NCBI GenBank assembly: GCA_963513935.1
Contig: OY740773.1
Coordinates: 99,433,291 to 99,497,290 of the forward strand
DNA from: Aphrophora alni
Taxonomy: Eukaryota; Arthropoda; Insecta; Hemiptera; Aphrophoridae
Direction of reading: 5' to 3'
DNA length: 64,000 bases
A program made the translations under genes and the position numbers. Every line of letters begins with the position of its first letter. Position 1 is the stretch's first letter. This document shows, piece after piece, positions 21,074 through 34,469 of the stretch. A model generated the notes under the pieces. That model worked only from the letters and a program-made list of their open reading frames with translations, had not been told where the DNA came from and searched no databases.

Positions 21074-23160
21074 TGTTACCAGGGGACTTAAATTTAATAA
21101 AGGCGGAACTAAAATGGTAACGATGTTTGAAAAGAAAAATAAAAAAAAAGACAAAGACAAGTTTAATAATTAACAAGGCTCAAGTTTATTGAAAACAGAA
21201 AGAAATTTCGACGGTTCAGACTTTGTCATTTACAACAAAAGACATCCTGACACAAATCATCAGTAAAAAAAAAAAACTTATGATTAACAAGATCATAAAT
21301 TGTAAAAGTTATAAGCCCTTAATTGTAACATATAATAATTTAGATAAAAAAAAATTAATCAACAGATTCTAAACATTTATCCCCCCCTTTTAGTATATAT
21401 ATATATGTTTATAGTTACAAAAATTTAACAATAAAAAAGACAATGAGCACAGCTTAATAATTCACAGAATTATAATTAATCAAAAAAAAAGATTATACGC
21501 CCTTAAAGTAAAAGTATAATAATTTAAAAAAAAAAAAAAATTAATCAAGATTTTCAAAAAAAAAACTTATCCCCCCCCTTTTTAGTTTAGTTTATAAGAT
21601 GATAGTTTCCTTTTAAACAGTAACAGAAATTAACAAAATATAAAAGAGCTTGATATTTTAAGTTCAAGAAAGATCATATCTATAGTTAACATGTTTATCA
21701 CTAAACTAAAGTAACATAATATAATTGGTTTGAAAATTTCTTAAAAAAAAAAAAAAAAAAAGAAACTGTATTGGCCAATAAATTTATATTTAAATAAAAA
21801 AAAAAAAGGAAAAATAATTTAGAATTTTGAAATTTTGTTAATTGACGTCAATTATTTTAATTTAGAAACTAACCTCTTGGAGGTTGTTAGGACCGAAAAT
21901 TGCATGCAGGCTCCACCCAATAAATTGTTATATAATTTATAAATAATTACAAAAGTCTACATCTAGAAAATAGTTTGAAGGAACACATATTTGCGGAAGT
22001 AAATTTAGGCACATAAATCATATGAGTTAGTTAAAGTTCAGTAAAGTCAGCTGTAAAAAAAAAGGACATCACTTTTATGCACTTGAAAATCTGAAGTTAT
22101 GTGATGCAAAAACGTGTTTTGCCAACAGGACGAAACTTGCTAGAATGATTCGCTGGTTTGCGCAATATGAGACAAGAATTTCTCTATTTCTCCTACCAGC
22201 ATATTGGCTGTGGCAAACAAAAAACACGTTTCTTTTAGCGTCTGTGCAAGATCAGACATGTTGTAGCATTAATGTTCTTTATGGAAGAAAATATCTGGTT
22301 ATTTGTCAAAATTAAAGTAAATTAATTGCATCACAGAAATTCGTTAAGATAGTAATTAAAAGCTTCTTAGATGATTATAAATTTATTTATATATATAGTT
22401 TTGTTTTAAAAGAAAGCTTGTATAAGACTTGTAAGATTCTTCAAAAGTCTATAAAACGAAATTTTCTGATTTAGAAGAAATTTCTCTAATTGTTTTATAT
22501 TTGACATGTTCAATAGGATATTCTGATCATTTAATGTTCAACATTAGTCTGCACTTATTTCACAAAATTGTTCAAAACTTAAAATGTGCCTTTACAAGGT
22601 TTTGTAAATGATGTTTTAAGAAAAGAAAATTTTTATAATCATTTAGTTTCAAAAGAAAATAGAATATTAAATAAAACATGAAATACATATTTTAAAGAAT
22701 ACATGATAATTAACAAATTATTTTAAAAATTAACAAAATATATAATATGACAAAATCTGTAAGGTTGAAGTACCTGGTTAATCCTGTCGCAGTTCACGTG
22801 AGCATGTACCAAGAAAAATGATGGTTATTTTAACATTTTGAACTAGGTTATTTAAACTAAAACGCACGAACTGTAAATTAACATGATGTTGTATGAGACT
22901 TGTAAGGTTAGAGAGAAAAAAAACTTTTGTTAGATGAGTGATGCAGAATGTAGACCATGTTGTTATCACATCTAGACTGTGGACCGGGTATTAGAGAAGC
23001 TAGCTTGACCGGCGAATGGACTTTGTGTTCGGTATCAGGCGATGCTTGGTTTTGGAGCGGGCCGCCAGGTGCCAGCATCTGTCAAGGGACGGAAATTGGA
23101 CGTGGAAGAGTGTTAATGAAGTTATATTGCGGATGTGCTTTTTTGAATTTAAATGCTACA
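21074..23160 (-). repeat. 5' LTR (upstream in element sense)
   Basis: 2,087 bp with TG/CA ends, equal in length to the LTR at 12962-15048 and almost identical. Transcription of the element should start here and run toward lower coordinates. Near-identity of the pair implies recent insertion, since LTR copies are identical at integration. Confidence 0.96.
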
Positions 23161-26100
23161 GTGTAGGGAACAGTTCAAACGCGTAGATCACATGTGTAGT
23201 CTACAGTCGAAACGCTTGGGTCGTATGTGTAGGCTACAGTTCAAACGCGTAGATAGCATGTGTAGTCTACAGTCGAAACGCTTGGGTCGTATGTGTAGGG
23301 AACAGTTCAAACGCGTAGATAGCATGTGTAGTCTACAGTCGAAACGCTTGGGTCGTATGTGTAGGGAACAGTTCAAACGCGTAGATAGCATGTGTAGTCT
23401 ACAGTCGAAACGCTTGGGTCGTATGTGTAGGGAACAGTTCAAACGCGTAGATAGCATGTGTAGTCTACAGTCGAAACGCTTGGGTCGTATGTGTAGGGAA
23501 CAGTTCAAACGCGTAGATAGCATGTGTAGTCTACAGTCGAAACGCTTGGGTCGTATGTGTAGGCAACAGTTCAAACGTGTAGATCACATGTGTAGTCTAC
23601 AGTCGAACGCTTGGGTCGTATGTGTAGGCTACAGTTCAAACGCGTAGATCGCATGTGTAGTCTACAGTCGAAACGCTTGGGTCGTATGTGTAGGCAACAG
23701 TTCAAACGCGTAGATCACATGTGTAGTCTACAGTCGAAACGCTTGGGTCGTATGTGTAGGCAACAGTTCAAACGCGTAGATCACATGTGTAGTCTACAGT
23801 CGAACGCTTGGGTCGTATGTGTAGGCTACAGTTCAAACGCGTAGATCGCATGTGTAGTCTACAGTCGAAACGCTTGGGTCGTATGTGTAGGGAACAGTTC
23901 AAACGCGTAGATCACATGTGTAGTCTACAGTCGAAACGCTTGGGTCGTATGTGTAGGCTACAGTTCAAACGCGTAGATAGCATGTGTAGTTTACAGTCGA
24001 AACGCTTGAGTCGTATGTGTAGGCTACAGTTCAAACGCGTAGATCGCATGTGTAGTCTACAGTCGAAACGCTTGGGTCGTATGTGTAGGCTACAGTTCAA
24101 ACGCGTAGATAGCATGTGTAGTCTACAGTCGAAACGCTTGGGTCGTATGTGTAGGCTACAGTTCAAACGCGTAGATAGGATGTGTAGGCAACAGTTCAAA
24201 CGCGTAGATCGCATGTGTAGTCTACAGTCGAAACGCTTGGGTCGTATGTGTAGGCTACAGTTCAAACGCGTAGATAGCATGTGTAGTCTACAGTCGAAAC
24301 GCTTGGGTCGTATGTGTAGGCTACAGTTCAAACGCGTAGATAGGATGTGTAGGCAACAGTTCAAACGCGTAGATCGCATGTGTAGTCTACAGTCGAAACG
24401 CTTGGGTCGTATGTGTAGGCTACAGTTCAAACGCGTAGATAGCATGTGTAGTCTACAGTCGAAACGCTTGGGTCGTATGTGTAGGCTACAGTTCAAACGC
24501 GTAGATAGGATGTGTAGGCAACAGTTCAAACGCGTAGATCGCATGTGTAGTCTACAGTCGAAACGCTTGGGTCGTATGTGTAGGGAACAGTTCAAACGCG
24601 TAGATCGCATGTGTAGTCTACAGTCGAAACGCTTGGGTCGTATGTGTAGGCTACAGTTCAAACGCGTAGATAGCATGTGTAGTCTACAGTCGAAACGCTT
24701 GGGTCGTATGTGTAGGCTACAGTTCAAACGCGTAGATAGGATGTGTAGGCAACAGTTCAAACGCGTAGATCGCATGTGTAGTCTACAGTCGAACGCTTGG
24801 GTCGTATGTGTAGGCTACAGTTCAAACGCGTAGATCGCATGTGTAGTCTACAGTCGAAACGCTTGGGTCGTATGTGTAGGGAACAGTTCAAACGCGTAGA
24901 TCACATGTGTAGTCTACAGTCGAAACGCTTGGGTCGTATGTGTAGGCTACAGTTCAAACGCGTAGATAGCATGTGTAGTTTACAGTCGAAACGCTTGAGT
25001 CGTATGTGTAGGCTACAGTTCAAACGCGTAGATAGCATGTGTAGTCTACAGTCGAAACGCTTGGGTCGTATGTGTAGGGAACAGTTCAAACGCGTAGATA
25101 GCATGTGTAGTCTACAGTCGAAACGCTTGGGTCGTATGTGTAGGGAACAGTTCAAACGCGTAGATCACATGTGTAGTCTACAGTCGAAACGCTTGGGTCG
25201 TATGTGTAGGCTACAGTTCAAACGCGTAGATAGCATGTGTAGTCTACAGTCGAAACGCTTGGGTCGTATGTGTAGGGAACAGTTCAAACGCGTAGATAGC
25301 ATGTGTAGTCTACAGTCGAAACGCTTGGGTCGTATGTGTAGGGAACAGTTCAAACGCGTAGATAGCATGTGTAGTCTACAGTCGAAACGCTTGGGTCGTA
25401 TGTGTAGGGAACAGTTCAAACGCGTAGATAGCATGTGTAGTCTACAGTCGAAACGCTTGGGTCGTATGTGTAGGGAACAGTTCAAACGCGTAGATAGCAT
25501 GTGTAGTCTACAGTCGAAACGCTTGGGTCGTATGTGTAGGCTACAGTTCAAACGCGTAGATAGCATGTGTAGTCTACAGTCGAAACGCTTGAGTCGTATG
25601 TGTAGGCTACAGTTCAAACGCGTAGATAGCATGTGTAGTCTACAGTCGAAACGCTTGGGTCGTATGTGTAGGGAACAGTTCAAACGCGTAGATCACATGT
25701 GTAGTCTACAGTCGAAACGCTTGGGTCGTATGTGTAGGCTACAGTTCAAACGCGTAGATAGCATGTGTAGTTTACAGTCGAAACGCTTGAGTCGTATGTG
25801 TAGGCTACAGTTCAAACGCGTAGATCGCATGTGTAGTCTACAGTCGAAACGCTTGGGTCGTATGTGTAGGCTACAGTTCAAACGCGTAGATAGGATGTGT
25901 AGGCAACAGTTCAAACGCGTAGATCGCATGTGTAGTCTACAGTCGAAACGCTTGCGTCGTATGTGTAGGTTACAGTTCAAACGCGTAGATAGGATGTGTA
26001 GGCAACAGTTCAAACGCGTAGATCGCATGTGTAGTCTACAGTCGAAACGCTTGGGTCGTATGTGTAGGCTACAGTTCAAACGCGTAGATAGCATGTGTAG

Positions 26101-29100
26101 TCTACAGTCGAAACTCTTGGGTCGTATGTGTAGGCTACAGTTCAAACGCGTAGATAGGATGTGTAGTCTACAGTTCAAACTCTTGGGTCGTATGTGTAGG
26201 CTACAGTTCAAACGCGTAGATCGCATGTGTAGTCTACAGTCGAAACGCTTGGGTCGTATGTGTAGGCTACAGTTCAAACGCGTAGATAGCATGTGTAGTT
26301 TACAGTCGAAACGATTGAGTCGTATGTGTAGGCTACAGTTCAAACGCGAAGATCGCATGTGTAGCCTACAGTCGAAACGCTTGGGTCGTATGTGTAGGCT
26401 ACAGTTCAAACGCGTAGATAGGATGTGTAGGCAACAGTTCAAACGCGTAGATCGCATGTGTAGTCTACAGTCGAAACGCTTGGGTCGTATGTGTAGGCTA
26501 CAGTTCAAACGCGTAGATAGCATGTGTAGTCTACAGTCGAAACTCTTGGGTCGTATGTGTAGGCTACAGTTCAAACGCGTAGATAGGATGTGTAGGCAAC
26601 AGTTCAAACGCGTAGATCGCATGTGTAGTCTACAGTCGAAACGCTTGGGTCGTATGTGTAGGCTACAGTTCAAACGCGTAGATAGCATGTGTAGTCTACA
26701 GTCGAAACGCTTGGGTCGTATGTGTAGGCTACAGTTCAAACGCGTAGATAGGATGTGTAGGCAACAGTTCAAACGCGTAGATCGCATGTGTAGTCTACAG
26801 TCGAAACGCTTGGGTCGTATGTGTAGGCTACAGTTCAAACGCGTAGATAGCATGTGTAGTCTACAGTCGAAACGCTTGGGTCGTATGTGTAGGCTACAGT
26901 TCAAACGCGTAGATAGGATGTGTAGGCAACAGTTCAAACGCGTAGATCGCATGTGTAGTCTACAGTCGAAACGCTTGGGTCGTATGTGTAGGGAACAGTT
27001 CAAACGCGTAGATCGCATGTGTAGTCTACAGTCGAAACGCTTGGGTCGTATGTGTAGGCTACAGTTCAAACGCGTAGATAGCATGTGTAGTCTACAGTCG
27101 AAACGCTTGGGTCGTATGTGTAGGCTACAGTTCAAACGCGTAGATAGGATGTGTAGGCAACAGTTCAAACGCGTAGATCGCATGTGTAGTCTACAGTCGA
27201 ACGCTTGGGTCGTATGTGTAGGCTACAGTTCAAACGCGTAGATCGCATGTGTAGTCTACAGTCGAAACGCTTGGGTCGTATGTGTAGGGAACAGTTCAAA
27301 CGCGTAGATCACATGTGTAGTCTACAGTCGAAACGCTTGGGTCGTATGTGTAGGCTACAGTTCAAACGCGTAGATAGCATGTGTAGTTTACAGTCGAAAC
27401 GCTTGAGTCGTATGTGTAGGCTACAGTTCAAACGCGTAGATAGCATGTGTAGTCTACAGTCGAAACGCTTGGGTCGTATGTGTAGGGAACAGTTCAAACG
27501 CGTAGATAGCATGTGTAGTCTACAGTCGAAACGCTTGGGTCGTATGTGTAGGGAACAGTTCAAACGCGTAGATCACATGTGTAGTCTACAGTCGAAACGC
27601 TTGGGTCGTATGTGTAGGCTACAGTTCAAACGCGTAGATAGCATGTGTAGTCTACAGTCGAAACGCTTGGGTCGTATGTGTAGGGAACAGTTCAAACGCG
27701 TAGATAGCATGTGTAGTCTACAGTCGAAACGCTTGGGTCGTATGTGTAGGGAACAGTTCAAACGCGTAGATAGCATGTGTAGTCTACAGTCGAAACGCTT
27801 GGGTCGTATGTGTAGGGAACAGTTCAAACGCGTAGATAGCATGTGTAGTCTACAGTCGAAACGCTTGGGTCGTATGTGTAGGGAACAGTTCAAACGCGTA
27901 GATAGCATGTGTAGTCTACAGTCGAAACGCTTGGGTCGTATGTGTAGGCTACAGTTCAAACGCGTAGATAGCATGTGTAGTCTACAGTCGAAACGCTTGA
28001 GTCGTATGTGTAGGCTACAGTTCAAACGCGTAGATAGCATGTGTAGTCTACAGTCGAAACGCTTGGGTCGTATGTGTAGGGAACAGTTCAAACGCGTAGA
28101 TCACATGTGTAGTCTACAGTCGAAACGCTTGGGTCGTATGTGTAGGCTACAGTTCAAACGCGTAGATAGCATGTGTAGTTTACAGTCGAAACGCTTGAGT
28201 CGTATGTGTAGGCTACAGTTCAAACGCGTAGATCGCATGTGTAGTCTACAGTCGAAACGCTTGGGTCGTATGTGTAGGCTACAGTTCAAACGCGTAGATA
28301 GGATGTGTAGGCAACAGTTCAAACGCGTAGATCGCATGTGTAGTCTACAGTCGAAACGCTTGCGTCGTATGTGTAGGTTACAGTTCAAACGCGTAGATAG
28401 GATGTGTAGGCAACAGTTCAAACGCGTAGATCGCATGTGTAGTCTACAGTCGAAACGCTTGGGTCGTATGTGTAGGCTACAGTTCAAACGCGTAGATAGC
28501 ATGTGTAGTCTACAGTCGAAACTCTTGGGTCGTATGTGTAGGCTACAGTTCAAACGCGTAGATAGGATGTGTAGTCTACAGTTCAAACTCTTGGGTCGTA
28601 TGTGTAGGCTACAGTTCAAACGCGTAGATCGCATGTGTAGTCTACAGTCGAAACGCTTGGGTCGTATGTGTAGGCTACAGTTCAAACGCGTAGATAGCAT
28701 GTGTAGTTTACAGTCGAAACGATTGAGTCGTATGTGTAGGCTACAGTTCAAACGCGAAGATCGCATGTGTAGCCTACAGTCGAAACGCTTGGGTCGTATG
28801 TGTAGGCTACAGTTCAAACGCGTAGATAGGATGTGTAGGCAACAGTTCAAACGCGTAGATCGCATGTGTAGTCTACAGTCGAAACGCTTGGGTCGTATGT
28901 GTAGGCTACAGTTCAAACGCGTAGATAGCATGTGTAGTCTACAGTCGAAACTCTTGGGTCGTATGTGTAGGCTACAGTTCAAACGCGTAGATCACATGTG
29001 TAGTCTACAGTCGAAACTCTTGGGTCGTATGTGTAGGCTACAGTTCAAACGCGTAGATCGCATGTGTAGTCTACAGTCGAAACGCTTGGGTCGTATGTGT

Positions 29101-29623
29101 AGGCTACAGTTCAAACGCGTAGATCACATGTGTAGTCTACAGTCGAAACTCTTGGGTCGTATGTGTAGGCTACAGTTCAAACGCGTAGATCGCATGTGTA
29201 GTCTACAGTCGAAACGCTTGGGTCGTATGTGTAGGCTACAGTTCAAACGCGTAGATAGCATGTGTAGTCTACAGTCGAAACTCTTGGGTCGTATGTGTAG
29301 TCTACAGTTCAAACTCTTGGGTCGTATGTGTAGGCTACAGTTCAAACGCGTAGATCGCATGTGTAGTCTACAGTTCAAACGCTTGGGTCGTATGTGTAGG
29401 CAACAGTTCAAACGCGTAGATAGCATGTGTAGTCTACAGTCGAAACGCTTGGGTCGTATGTGTAGGCTACAGTTCAAACGCGTAGATAGCATGTGTAGTC
29501 TACAGTCGAAACGCTTGTGTCGTATGTGTAGGTTACAGTTCAAACGCGTAGATAGCATGTGTAGGCTACAGTTCAAACGCATCGATCGCATGTGTAGTCT
29601 ACAGTCCAAATGCGTGGACCAAT
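23161..29623. repeat. 33-bp satellite array, right part
   Basis: Continuation of the array at 10882. It begins with the second GTGT of the target duplication and resumes the interrupted monomer. Higher-order structure is clear: the tract from 24797 recurs at 27205 (offset 2,408 bp) until about 28980. The tract 11431-12961 recurs at 23611 (offset 12,180 bp, or 1,977 bp once the insertion is removed). Offsets of 989 bp also occur (23808 to 24797, 11628 to 12617). A one-base deletion (TCGAACGC for TCGAAACGC) marks block joins near 23605, 23802, 24791 and 27200. The right end decays over the last few monomers and stops near 29623. Long ORFs on both strands (up to 858 codons) reflect the 33-bp period. 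Confidence 0.97.
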
Positions 29624-30594
29624 TGAGATTTATTTTCTCCATTTTTCGAAATTTAAATATATTTTTTAAAAATCCGGCGTCTATGGTTTCTCTTCAGTTG
29701 ATTGAAAACTACCGAAATCAATTTTCGGTTTGTTTTCATTTTATTTTGGTGATGGTCTGTGCAATGTTTATGCATAGTTAATTTTTTTAAAGAACATTAT
29801 AAAAACCATAGTTCATCGACCTTTACAATGTAGCTTAAAGTACTTCCTTATAAGGTGAACAATTAAATCTCAGTACAGCATTGCAATATCCGGCCTCAGT
29901 TTACTTGTTTTTGTATTTTGCAACAAGTTCCAACTTCAGATTTAGTATTATTTGTTCATAGCAATTCTAAGATAGATTACTTCGTGTTTTATATTGTTAT
30001 TAGAAAGATTTTCTCGGAAATGTATAACAACTGTTTCATACACAGGGGTGTCCAGTAGTTACTGTGCTTCGATTTCATTCAAATATGATTAAACAACAGT
30101 AAACTAAACACAGCTAATTTTGAACAGGCGTAATAAATTACTATTGAAATACTTCACTTCAAATTATAGAGGGTATTTTATCTAAATGTATGTTTTATTT
30201 GGAAATCAACAAACATTAGGAAACACTTGTAAAACGTTAGTACAGAGGTACTTTTGAGACACTCTGTATATAAAACTAGTATTTCTACACTGTATTTGCT
30301 GTTCAGTTGGATTCCCGTTAACAAATGATTATTTATATAAGTTTGCAATGATTAAAGTTTTATTTCTTTAATGAAGTTGAATACGTAATCCAGGCGCCTT
30401 TGAAAAATAAACGTTCCAATAACTTTCTCATATAATCATCTAGAAAATCAAATTGTAACCAAAAATATATAACTCTCACAAATTTCGCTATAATATTACC
30501 AAACTTTTTTAAATAAACACATCGAAAAATACATAGTTTTAAAAAAAGCACAAACAAAATTAGAAAATACCTAACTCTCAACGGCTCACTATGT
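29624..30594. other. Non-coding flank with possible small inverted-repeat element
   Basis: No gene seen. ACAGGGGTGTCC at about 30042 and GAGACACTCTGTA at about 30258 form weak terminal inverted repeats next to TA, suggesting an old roughly 230-bp non-autonomous element. The rest is AT-rich. Confidence 0.4.
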
Positions 30595-30760
30595 GAATAT
30601 GGGAGTGACAATCCCGAGGACCTTAACTGAATCTACACATTTTTTGTGTAGTCTTGGGTTAGATCCCTCCCTTTCATCTCTCCTGACTTTGACGCTATGA
30701 GAACAGCCTTGACTTTTTAAAGGCAATTACGAGAAGTTTTTCGCCTTTAAATAACAGGAA
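30595..30760 (-). mobile_element. SINE-like dispersed repeat, minus-strand copy
   Basis: Reads AATCCCGAGGACC, GAATCTACACA, GTCTTGGGTTAGATCCCTCC and TTTGACGCTATGAGAA in the order expected for a reversed family member. The end (AAAGGC...CGCCTTTAAATAACAGG) matches the tail seen near 39951 and 57240. Confidence 0.6.
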
Positions 30761-31834
30761 AACCCCCCCACAATATTTTAATTTAATATTTCCCACTTAA
30801 ATTGTGTTTTGTTCAAGTGTACAGTAACTGTGGTTCTAACATTAATTTCCCTTGGAGCTTACAAATTATAGCCTCTAGTGCTGCCATCTAACGCTGGTAA
30901 CTTCATAGACAGTATGCTAGAACTCCTCGCACACTAGCGCGATCTAAACTTGAACCCACAGAAGTACAACAGTTCAACCCAAGGCACACCAAATTTCCAA
31001 CAATGATTTAGTAAATGTATTAACAAATTTCAGACACGAGATCCACCGCTCAGTGCCAATGACTTTCAGTCAACAACATTCTGTAATATTTCATGTATAC
31101 AAATCCTTTTACACACAAATAAACAAACAGATCTCAGAGGCAGGACTGGTAATAAACGATCCTTTTTAAATGTTATAATAAGCCCCACGACAACACAAAT
31201 ACAAGTTTGTGTTCAGTGTTTAAATCACACTAATTTGTCAAACCTCTTGAAACTTATTACATGAAATTATTATTAATGTAATGTTTATTAATGTTGGGAT
31301 GGGAGACATTGCCAACATTTTGTGTAAACAGAAATGGGACTTGCAACCTTTGGAGAAGTAATTTATTTTCGTTACAAAATACTGAAATAAAATAGAAGCG
31401 GTAATGTTTACAAATAGTAAATAACCTTTTAATTTCACAATTCAATGTGGATAGATAATAACAGGTTTTGGTTGAATTTTTCGTGGTTTTGGTCTTCCTT
31501 AATAAAAATTAATAATTATTTTTCTGGATCAAAATAATTATCCCCATATTGTCTTTCGAACTACTGATTTAAATTGGTTTACATACCTTGTTAAAAGTAG
31601 TTCAATTTCTTATTTATTACAGCTGTTTCGTTTTAACAGAAGGCATCCTCAAACAGGAACCAATGTTTATTTAATTTTAACAAATACCAATCTTGTACGC
31701 AATTTCATATATCGCGCGTTAAATAAGGTCAGGGACGGCTTAATATTTTTTAACTATTACAGATTAGAGTTACAAAGCTTTGCACACATTTTTTTGGACA
31801 GTAAAACCTCTTTTATTACGTATTCAGTGAACCG
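30761..31834. other. AT-rich non-coding stretch
   Basis: No gene. At about 31620-31665 the phrase ACAGCTGTTTCGTTTTAACAG followed by GCATCCTCA is the reverse complement of the repeat tail seen at 56252-56300. Confidence 0.5.
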
Positions 31835-31985
31835 CTACCTTTCCAGGGGGACGGCCTACAAAGAGTAAGTAGGAAATCTTAAACGAGAGCATATTATGTC
31901 GAGTCGTACATCGAATTAAAGGCTTTTATCAGTAGAATACAATACCGCAAACCTGACCTCAAATTAATGAAGTGTTCTGACAATT
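31835..31985 (+). mobile_element. Fragment of the foldback transposon family
   Basis: GGGGACGGCCTACAAAGAGT, AAATCTTAAACG, ACATCGAATTAAAGGCTTTT and ACAATACCGCAAAC parallel the arm of the foldback elements at 7700-7820 and 46760-46870. Only one arm is recognisable and it is diverged. Confidence 0.5.
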
Positions 31986-32087
31986 GTATAGAGCACCTAC
32001 TGGACAGCAGTTTGTTATTATTAAATAATAAGATATTAAAGCCAAAACAAATGTATTAACAGTATTTAATAATATAGATTGTCCTTA

Positions 32088-32250
32088 ATTCACAAGGTGT
32101 AATATAGATAATTAATAATAAATTAACACGGTCCACAGTTGGTGTAAGCCAGTGGATGTTTTAGACAATTACCAGAATATTATGATTTTTTTTCTATCTA
32201 TACCTAACTCTGTTTTTCCTCAGCTTACAGAACAAATAAAAATAACAGTA
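32088..32250 (+). repeat. Copy of the 55.1-55.4 kb inverted-repeat element
   Basis: GGTGTAAGCCAGTGGATGTT, then AGACAATTACCAGAA and TCCTCAGCTTACAGAACAAA closely follow 55253-55345. The other arm is only partly present as CACAAGGTGTAAT at 32091. Confidence 0.6.
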
Positions 32251-32577
32251 GTGTTATTACAATACTTGGTATAGTTTAAATTTCATCTCAATTTGATATT
32301 GAAAAATAAGGAAAACCGTCTCTGCAAATAGCTTGAATTTGCTATTATAAAGCTTGAATCAAAAACTACCAAAGAATTATAAAAGATTAAAATAATGGCT
32401 ATATAACGGCTAAAATTGCCATAAAAATACAGGTCGCTGTAAGAAAATTTAAAGCATATTGGAAAAATGGCTGGTAATATGAAAAATTTGGTAATAAGTT
32501 TTAACTCAAAACATCTTGGCGGTTACTTTTTAAAGTGTTATTTGTAACTTTTGTACTTAATGAATAAAACAGCGGCC

Positions 32578-33030
32578 ACACAAGTTTCAATCGCTCTGTA
32601 TTTAAACAATCTCCACTTGTTACGGTTGTGTCAATGACTTTGTAACCTAACCTAACCTAACCTAACCTAACCACACATGTTTCAATCGCTCTGTATTTAA
32701 ACAATCTCCACTTGCTACGGTTGTGTCGGTGACTTTGTAACCTAACATAACATAACCTAACCTAACCTAACCACACATGTTTCAATCGCTCTGTATTTAA
32801 ACAATCTCCACTTGCTACGGTGACTTTGTAACCTAACCTAACCACACATGTTTCAATCGCTCTGTATTTAAACAATCTCCACTTGCTACAGTTGTGTCGG
32901 TGACTTTGTAACCTAACCTAACCTAACCTAACCTAACCACACATGTTTCAATCGCTCTGTATTTAAACAATCTCCACTTGCTACAGTCGTGTCGGTGACT
33001 TTGTAATCTAACCTAACCTAACCTAACCTA
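32578..33030. repeat. Minisatellite with telomere-like CCTAA runs
   Basis: Five imperfect tandem units, spaced about 71-99 bp, each containing GTTTCAATCGCTCTGTATTT, AACAATCTCCACTTG and GACTTTGTAA followed by two to five copies of CCTAA. CCTAA is the complement of TTAGG, the common insect telomeric repeat. Unit length varies mainly through the number of CCTAA copies and loss of a GGTTGTGTC segment. Confidence 0.9.
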
Positions 33031-33084
33031 ATCAGATTTTCTGCTTTGAGTTATATATAACTCTCACATACAACTGAGAGTTAT

Positions 33085-33239
33085 CGTTTAGTTATTGTAG
33101 CTCATATATTACTGAGGATGGCCACTTTGTCGTTGAAACGCGTTTGATTAAGTAAATGTATTTTTTGTTCGAGTTTGATTCTATCTAAAGTTAACCTAAC
33201 CTAATGTAACGTAACCTAACCTAACCCAATCACATTTTC
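33085..33239 (+). repeat. Repeat tail (CTGAGGATGG...GAAACGCG) and CCTAA run
   Basis: ACTGAGGATGGCCACTTTGT followed by CGTTGAAACGCG is a short module shared by many arthropod repeats; other forms occur at 39727-39893, 56252-56300 and 63448-63485. More CCTAA-type copies follow at 33190-33230. Confidence 0.5.
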
Positions 33240-33430
33240 TTCGGTTTTTTTTTCATAATTGCATTTCTAACAGTGACTTCTCTATTAGTTAGATGGGGGT
33301 TAGTCTCATTACATGTAGAATTTAAATAATGCAAGTTTTTATCTATTTGAGTGTGCTATAAATGACCACCATATCGATATTTTCAACTAGGTTTTCGGAA
33401 TTCTAATAGAGTTCCCCATACACACACCAA
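33240..33430 (+). repeat. Dispersed repeat 'R', partial copy
   Basis: TCTAACAGTGACTTCTCTAT, CATTACATGTAGAATTTAAA, GTGCTATAAAT and TTCTAATAGAGTTC follow the order found at 37790-38000 and 60660-60860. Non-coding. Confidence 0.55.
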
Positions 33431-34325
<895 letters not shown>

Positions 34326-34469
34326 ACACGTGAATTATATCTGTTTGACTTATTGATGCCAATAAAAGTTAATGTAATTTAAACTTGCTTACATTTAAGT
34401 AGTATTGAGAAAAAAAGTCTAAAAATTGATTTTTTTTGTGAGAACACGTTTATATTATACTAAATTTGA

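Larger units (their letters stand above)
12962..23160 (-). mobile_element. Full-length Ty3/gypsy LTR retrotransposon (10,199 bp)
   Basis: All parts of a complete element are present on the minus strand: two equal 2,087-bp LTRs, a primer binding site inside the upstream LTR (21056-21067), a leader, one long gag-pol ORF (15831-20420), a polypurine tract (15049-15061) and a 4-bp target duplication. The order protease, reverse transcriptase, RNase H, integrase is that of Ty3/gypsy. There is no envelope ORF. Total size and very long LTRs resemble the Osvaldo/Ulysses type of Drosophila, but that placement is only a guess from architecture. The element sits inside a satellite array and the ORF is undamaged, so it may still be able to move. 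Confidence 0.96.

Noticed and set aside
10882..29623. CRISPR array
   Set aside because: Repeats are directly adjacent without unique spacers, unit variants are point changes, no cas genes, and the context is eukaryotic.
32641..32671. True chromosome end (telomere)
   Set aside because: Only short CCTAA runs, interrupted by unique unit sequence and embedded between ordinary repeats on both sides.
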